Shown: piece after piece, positions 62,601 through 64,000 of the stretch | How the letters are laid out: each line of letters starts with the position of its first letter | Numbering within the stretch: the first letter of the stretch is position 1 | Assembly (NCBI RefSeq): GCF_036370855.1 | Contig: NC_088098.1 | Location: forward strand, 38,877,981 to 38,941,980 | Length of the DNA stretch: 64,000 bases | Source of the DNA: Dromaius novaehollandiae | Taxonomy: Eukaryota > Chordata > Aves > Casuariiformes > Dromaiidae | Direction of reading: 5' to 3' | The notes under the pieces: generated by a model | Databases searched by the model: none | Seen by the model: only the letters and a program-made list of their open reading frames with translations | Told to the model about the DNA's origin: nothing | Position numbers and translations under genes: made by a program

Positions 62601-63635
62601 TACAATAAAAACTGAAAACTTGTTTTTTCAGCATTCTGGTCCCACGGAACGATGCAGCAAACCACACACGCGTGCAGGCACGAGACAAACCACACACGTA
62701 GAATAATTCTGGTAAGAATGCACAATTTTTATAACATTCCTTTTCAGGAGGAGGTGACCTTGAAACGCATTTTCAAGGACCCAAGTTTCCTGAAGCAAGA
62801 TACTGAAATTCAAGTCTGTGTATCAAAAGTGCCTATTATGGAGAATGACATTCTAAAATTCACTTCGGTATCCTGTACTGATTTTCAGGAGACAATAAAT
62901 CTGACCAAAAGGAGATTCAAGCCCTTTCCTAGTGTTAAATTTCTTATACTACAGAGTTACACAGGGAGCTTAGCAAGGTTATGCTCTTAGCCTTAACTCA
63001 TTCTATTTTGCCATTTTACGCCAAACCACTGAGGACACGCATGCAGATTCTTCAGTAGTTATGGCCAAATTAAAACCTTATGCAGTATCTTACTATTTTA
63101 AGGCAAGGTCTTTGGGGAATTGGGGGGGGGGGGGCGCGCGGAAAGGATATGTTTATAAACCACATCATAGAACTTCAGTCATAAAAGCCCAAAACAGAAC
63201 AACTAAAATAAACTACTCACTCAGCACCAAGTACATAAATCCCTTTTAAACAGATATTTGCTGTGCTGTAAGCTAAGTTACTCACTCGCCTATCTACAAC
63301 AACTCTTGGCACTACAAACAGCTGATACCTAAATGCAAGCAAGTAATATTCTTTCTGATTTCCTGTAAACAGTTCCTACCATCTCAGTAGAGATGCGAAC
63401 ATCTCAGTAGATTACTTTCATTCAAGCTGAAGAGTTTGAGGTGGAAAGTATACTATACCTTCTGTACATTAAGAAAAACGAGACCAAACGAACCTGGTAA
63501 AGCAGGAGAAAGTTCATTATATCCTCCAAATGAAGCATTCCGGACAAGTTTTCGGCCATCAGGTCTTGGGGAAAACACAGATGAAATCCCAGCACATGAC
63601 GAAAACCTACGTCGCAGTGGCCCCTCTTCCTTCAT
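26474..63635 (-). CDS. OSBPL8: Oxysterol-binding protein-related protein 8 (ORP8), spliced CDS of 21 exons
   Basis: Family knowledge: ORP8 is a tail-anchored ER protein at ER-plasma membrane contacts that moves phosphatidylserine outward in exchange for PI4P/PI(4,5)P2. Seen here: 21 exons with GT-AG borders and matching phases, sum 2601 nt, 866 aa plus stop (human long form about 889). Domains by residue: basic N-terminus 1-47; Ser/Lys-rich linker 48-110; PH domain about 125-242; acidic Asp/Glu/Ser linker about 286-364; ORD about 380-760 with EQVSHHPP at 485-492; coiled coil about 800-830; hydrophobic anchor about 847-865. Introns range from 338 to 6076 bp; the largest are 57418-63493, 52609-57346 and 45450-50049. 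The start is the ATG at 63635-63633, preceded by an in-frame TAA; other isoforms may start at 54876 or upstream of the window. OSBPL5 is the only close alternative, but most residues match ORP8 better. Confidence 0.96.
28493..28598 (-). CDS. OSBPL8: OSBPL8 coding exon 20 (coiled coil)
   Basis: 106 nt, phase 1 in and phase 2 out, reading [19 protein letters not shown].. then [15 protein letters not shown]. The heptad-like spacing of L/I and E/K fits the short coiled coil before the tail anchor. Acceptor TTCTAG, donor GAG|GTAGAC. Confidence 0.94.
29193..29298 (-). CDS. OSBPL8: OSBPL8 coding exon 19 (linker to membrane anchor)
   Basis: 106 nt, phase 0 in and phase 1 out, reading [18 protein letters not shown].. 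then [14 protein letters not shown]. It is basic then acidic/serine-rich and fits the human segment VSVPKMKHKPTRQQKK..SSPEPDIQDSSGSE. Acceptor TTGTAG, donor AAG|GTAGGA. Confidence 0.95.
29722..29809 (-). CDS. OSBPL8: OSBPL8 coding exon 18 (end of ORD)
   Basis: 88 nt, phase 2 in and phase 0 out, reading [20 protein letters not shown].. to HRTPM. The WDPLND(M/I) motif closes the ORD in ORP5 and ORP8. Acceptor GTCTAG, donor ATG|GTATGC. Confidence 0.97.
29810..32424 (-). other. OSBPL8 intron 17
   Basis: 2.6 kb of AT-rich sequence with no recognisable exon or repeat family. The coding phase across it (2 to 2) is satisfied by exons 17 and 18. Confidence 0.75.
32425..32610 (-). CDS. OSBPL8: OSBPL8 coding exon 17 (ORD C-terminal part)
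   Basis: 186 nt, phase 2 at both ends, reading [20 protein letters not shown].. then [12 protein letters not shown] and GEWHYKYA. These are the C-terminal ORD helices. Acceptor GTCAG, donor AGA|GTGAGT. Confidence 0.97.
32949..33085 (-). CDS. OSBPL8: OSBPL8 coding exon 16 (ORD)
   Basis: 137 nt, phase 0 in and phase 2 out, reading [20 protein letters not shown].. then [11 protein letters not shown]. Acceptor TTACAG, donor GAA|GTAAGT. Confidence 0.97.
33696..33785 (-). CDS. OSBPL8: OSBPL8 coding exon 15 (ORD)
   Basis: 90 nt, 30 codons, residues 585-614, reading [19 protein letters not shown].. to LEGHW. Acceptor TTACAG, donor TGG|GTAAGT. NQISGKI and GHW are family-conserved ORD positions. Confidence 0.97.
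35118..35155 (+). repeat. A38 homopolymer in OSBPL8 intron 14
   Basis: Thirty-eight consecutive A on plus (T on the transcript), about 110 nt past the exon-14 donor. Confidence 0.95.
35265..35362 (-). CDS. OSBPL8: OSBPL8 coding exon 14 (ORD)
   Basis: 98 nt, phase 1 in and phase 0 out, reading [19 protein letters not shown].. to EFKLK. Acceptor TTTCAG after a long T run, donor AAG|GTTAGG. A 38-base A run lies in the intron about 110 nt downstream of the donor. Confidence 0.97.
36396..36494 (-). CDS. OSBPL8: OSBPL8 coding exon 13 (ORD)
   Basis: 99 nt, phase 1 at both ends, reading [18 protein letters not shown].. then [13 protein letters not shown]. Acceptor TTTTAG, donor AAG|GTAATG. It encodes ORD beta-strands and matches human closely. 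Confidence 0.97.
36840..36936 (-). CDS. OSBPL8: OSBPL8 coding exon 12 (VSHHPP signature)
   Basis: 97 nt, phase 0 in and phase 1 out, reading [19 protein letters not shown].. to SKFY. The two His of the VSHHPP box (residues 489-490) are the family's key phosphoinositide-binding residues and are intact, so transfer activity is expected. Acceptor AACAG, donor ACG|GTAAAT. Confidence 0.98.
37352..37450 (-). CDS. OSBPL8: OSBPL8 coding exon 11 (ORD phosphoinositide-binding signature)
   Basis: 99 nt, 33 codons, residues 454-486, reading [18 protein letters not shown].. and ending [15 protein letters not shown] is the ORP family motif lining the PI4P headgroup site. The final EQ forms the first half of EQVSHHPP across the splice. 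Acceptor TTCAG, donor CAG|GTAGTT. Confidence 0.98.
38151..38232 (-). CDS. OSBPL8: OSBPL8 coding exon 10 (ORD)
   Basis: 82 nt, phase 2 in and phase 0 out, reading [20 protein letters not shown] then GFYKKPK. Acceptor TCATAG, donor AAG|GTGTCT. It matches the ORD segment preceding the GLKKPYNP signature. Confidence 0.97.
39934..40118 (-). CDS. OSBPL8: OSBPL8 coding exon 9 (start of ORD)
   Basis: 185 nt, phase 0 in and phase 2 out, reading [19 protein letters not shown].. then [20 protein letters not shown] and [10 protein letters not shown]. This is the lid and entry part of the lipid-transfer domain. Acceptor TCCTAG, donor AGA|GTGAGT. Confidence 0.97.
41473..41707 (-). CDS. OSBPL8: OSBPL8 coding exon 8 (acidic linker)
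   Basis: 235 nt, 78 whole codons after a split Pro, residues 287-364. It begins [13 protein letters not shown] and carries a highly acidic Asp/Glu/Ser tract ([23 protein letters not shown]) that is expected to be disordered and phosphorylated, then ends SHEELGE. Acceptor TGGCAG, donor GAG|GTACAA. It is the least conserved part of the protein relative to human. Confidence 0.96.
43888..44059 (-). CDS. OSBPL8: OSBPL8 coding exon 7 (end of PH domain, start of linker)
   Basis: 172 nt, phase 1 in and phase 2 out, reading [18 protein letters not shown].. through REGKEHDL to [14 protein letters not shown] is the PH C-terminal helix. Acceptor CTTTAG, donor CCC|GTAAGT; the split codon makes Pro where human has Gln. 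Confidence 0.97.
45365..45449 (-). CDS. OSBPL8: OSBPL8 coding exon 6 (PH domain)
   Basis: 85 nt, phase 0 in and phase 1 out, reading [19 protein letters not shown].. to ASESD. It belongs to the C-terminal half of the PH domain, with the family GPKGE(A/S)[14 protein letters not shown] signature. Acceptor TTCAAG, donor ATG|GTAAAT. Confidence 0.97.
45450..50049 (-). other. OSBPL8 intron 5
   Basis: 4.6 kb. Mostly AT-rich; a GC-richer patch at about 47130-47480 has repeated GCACTG/GTGGTGC-type words, and A21 lies at 47902-47922. No exon is seen: exon 5 and exon 6 join in frame. Confidence 0.75.
50050..50253 (-). CDS. OSBPL8: OSBPL8 coding exon 5 (PH domain core)
   Basis: 204 nt, 68 codons, residues 133-200, reading [18 protein letters not shown].. 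to SIWAVK. This holds most PH-domain strands, including the [15 protein letters not shown] core. Acceptor TTCTAG, donor AAG|GTTAGT. It is very highly conserved relative to human ORP8. Confidence 0.98.
50490..50578 (+). repeat. (TA)n/(CA)n compound microsatellite in OSBPL8 intron 4
   Basis: AT dinucleotides up to about 50537 and then (AC)12 at 50555-50578. Confidence 0.93.
51616..51717 (-). CDS. OSBPL8: OSBPL8 coding exon 4 (polybasic stretch and start of PH domain)
   Basis: 102 nt, 34 codons, residues 99-132, reading [18 protein letters not shown].. to MADWLK. The Lys/Arg cluster just before the PH domain is, in the family, thought to help bind plasma-membrane phosphoinositides. Acceptor TTACAG, donor AAG|GTCAGA. 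Confidence 0.96.
52528..52608 (-). CDS. OSBPL8: OSBPL8 coding exon 3
   Basis: 81 nt, phase 0 at both ends, residues 72-98, reading [21 protein letters not shown]. Acceptor TTTCAG, donor AAG|GTGAAC. It is near-identical to the human ORP8 linker before the polybasic stretch. Confidence 0.95.
53451..53482 (+). repeat. (AAAT)n microsatellite followed by purine-rich tail
   Basis: About seven AAAT units and then an A/G-only stretch to about 53517. Confidence 0.93.
53614..53643 (+). repeat. A30 homopolymer
   Basis: Thirty consecutive A in OSBPL8 intron 2; no source element is evident upstream. Confidence 0.93.
54829..54876 (-). CDS. OSBPL8: Candidate alternative first coding exon of OSBPL8
   Basis: An ATG in strong Kozak context (AAACATGG) opens 16 codons, [16 protein letters not shown], ending at AAG|GTACTG in phase 0. 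Exon 3 at 52608 accepts phase 0, so this would give a shorter ORP8 lacking exons 1 and 2 but keeping the PH domain, ORD and anchor. An in-frame TAA lies 21 nt upstream of the ATG, which argues for a first exon with 5' UTR and against a cassette exon. The 5' boundary is not defined. It is not part of the 866-aa form. Confidence 0.5.
55439..55506. promoter_or_regulatory. Pair of CRE-like TGACATCA sites
   Basis: Two exact TGACATCA copies start 60 bp apart (55439 and 55499), each one base from the CRE consensus. They lie 560-630 bp upstream, in transcription sense, of the candidate alternative first exon of OSBPL8. Confidence 0.3.
55630..56150. mobile_element. Possible LTR or other interspersed-repeat fragment in intron 2
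   Basis: A block of distinct composition in an AT-rich intron: CT-rich start, a TATTTAAG TATA-like box near 55794, then a C/G-rich transcribed-like part with many CTGG/GGCT words. It resembles a bird LTR in layout, but no clear terminal TG..CA with target duplication was identified and no coding part is present. Confidence 0.3.
56662..56693 (+). repeat. T32 homopolymer in OSBPL8 intron 2
   Basis: Thirty-two consecutive T on plus (A on the transcript). Confidence 0.95.
57347..57417 (-). CDS. OSBPL8: OSBPL8 coding exon 2 (Ser/Lys-rich linker)
   Basis: 71 nt, phase 1 in and phase 0 out, reading [19 protein letters not shown].. and ending SKSK. It matches the human ORP8 GFERGKEDISQNKDESS segment. 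Acceptor TTTAAG, donor AAG|GTAAGG. Confidence 0.93.
59562..59645 (+). repeat. Mixed (TG)n(TA)n(CA)n microsatellite with perfect palindrome
   Basis: Alternating purine-pyrimidine DNA. A 26-bp perfect palindrome centred on GTATATAC occupies 59572-59597. Confidence 0.93.
61111..61146 (+). repeat. 18-bp perfect tandem duplication
   Basis: Two adjacent copies of AGTTGTTACTGTTCTTTC in OSBPL8 intron 1, 227 bp before the candidate microexon in plus coordinates. Confidence 0.9.
61309..61338 (-). CDS. OSBPL8: Candidate 30-nt cassette microexon of OSBPL8
   Basis: On the minus strand a pyrimidine-rich CTTATCTTTTAG acceptor is followed by 30 open bases and a good GCG|GTATGT donor. Both borders are phase 1, as required between exon 1 and exon 2, so inclusion would add ten residues reading [10 protein letters not shown] without shifting frame. 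It is not counted in the 866-aa product. Only splice signals, phase and the open frame support it; a chance match is possible. Confidence 0.45.
63122..63134 (+). repeat. G13 run with CGCGCG flank
   Basis: Thirteen G followed by CGCGCGG in OSBPL8 intron 1, about 360 bp downstream of exon 1 in the transcript. Confidence 0.9.
63494..63635 (-). CDS. OSBPL8: OSBPL8 coding exon 1, ORP5-like N-terminus
   Basis: The ATG encodes [14 protein letters not shown] and continues to NELSPALP (47 codons plus one base), then a GT donor (CAG|GTTCGT). An in-frame TAA lies six bases before the ATG. The exon ends in phase 1, which fits exon 2 at 57417 and a candidate microexon at 61338. From memory, human ORP5 starts MKEE..LRRRFS and has an NELYPLSPG-like end, so this looks like the shared ancestral N-terminal exon of the ORP5/ORP8 pair. 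A TTTCAG about 30 nt upstream of the ATG (near 63671) may be the acceptor of an exon whose first part is 5' UTR. The human-type MEGG.. or MSQRQG.. start was not found in the window. Confidence 0.8.
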
Positions 63636-64000
63636 GAGTTAAGATGTTTGTGTAAAGATTATGTTCGCTCTGAAACCTGGTTAGCATTAGCTGGCTGGAA
63701 CAAGAGTGTTGCAGTAACAGCCTTTTACCTCACATTCTGATGAGTAAGATACAAAAGGAAAAAAAACAAATGAAGGGCACACGTGAAAAATGCAGTGAAG
63801 AGACAGAGGCTGTCAAATCAGCAGCAAACCAAGCAACACTACACTGTTCTCAGCAAATCCATTATATCCCTTCAAGCAGAATGGTTTTGTTCAGGCCTCT
63901 TTTCCACAGATACCCCACATCTCACTTCTCAGTACAGCTCCACCGGGGGTTCCCTTCACCTCTGCCTTCCAAGCACACCACTTCTTGCTTAGGATTTCAG

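Larger units (their letters stand above)
57418..63493 (-). other. OSBPL8 intron 1
   Basis: 6.1 kb. It holds the candidate 30-nt microexon (61309-61338), a mixed TG/CA/TA tract (59562-59645), an 18-bp tandem duplication (61111-61146), a GC-richer patch (62420-62700) and a G13 run (63122-63134). An unexplained 103-codon frame is on the minus strand at 58756-58445. Confidence 0.8.

Noticed and set aside
57430-63450. A human-type ORP8 start (MEGG or MSQRQG) in intron 1
   Set aside because: I looked for its coding blocks on the minus strand and found none; it may lie upstream of the window or be absent.

Overview
The window looks like a piece of a vertebrate nuclear genome, most likely from a bird. 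It is AT-rich, has split genes with GT-AG introns, carries microsatellites and homopolymer runs, and shows no prokaryotic gene organisation. Two genes are recognisable, both on the minus strand: OSBPL8 (oxysterol-binding protein-related protein 8, ORP8) and BBS10 (a chaperonin-like Bardet-Biedl syndrome protein). They are also neighbours in the mammalian order I remember (NAP1L1 - BBS10 - OSBPL8 on human 12q). The bird assignment is an inference from short introns, a very GC-rich first half of BBS10, absence of SINE-like repeats, and protein divergence from the mammalian sequences I remember. A reptile cannot be excluded.

Layout, left to right: 1-19.87 kb is gene-poor intergenic DNA downstream of BBS10, with a (CA)16 repeat, a 209-bp purine tract and nothing that I can defend as a gene. 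19.90-22.13 kb is BBS10, two coding exons separated by a 100-bp intron, predicted 707 aa and intact. Its 5' half lies in a CpG island (about 21.2-22.45 kb). 22.26-26.47 kb is read as the long OSBPL8 3' UTR, whose furthest poly(A) signal lies only about 150 bp upstream of the BBS10 start codon. 26.47-63.64 kb holds the OSBPL8 coding sequence. I located 21 coding exons whose splice phases all agree and which sum to 2601 nt (866 aa plus stop), covering N-terminal region, PH domain, acidic linker, sterol/lipid-transfer ORD with the EQVSHHPP signature, coiled coil and C-terminal tail anchor. Further 5' non-coding exons and the main promoter are probably beyond 64,000.

OSBPL8 tethers ER to plasma membrane and exchanges phosphatidylserine for phosphoinositide. 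BBS10 acts in the chaperonin step that assembles the BBSome for cilia. They share a locus but no evident pathway. The most notable signals are at the 5' end of OSBPL8: a start exon resembling the N-terminus of the paralogue ORP5, a candidate 30-nt in-frame microexon, and a separate candidate alternative first exon. No CRISPR, mobile gene cassette or new multi-gene system was found; this is mainly an ordinary two-gene vertebrate locus.
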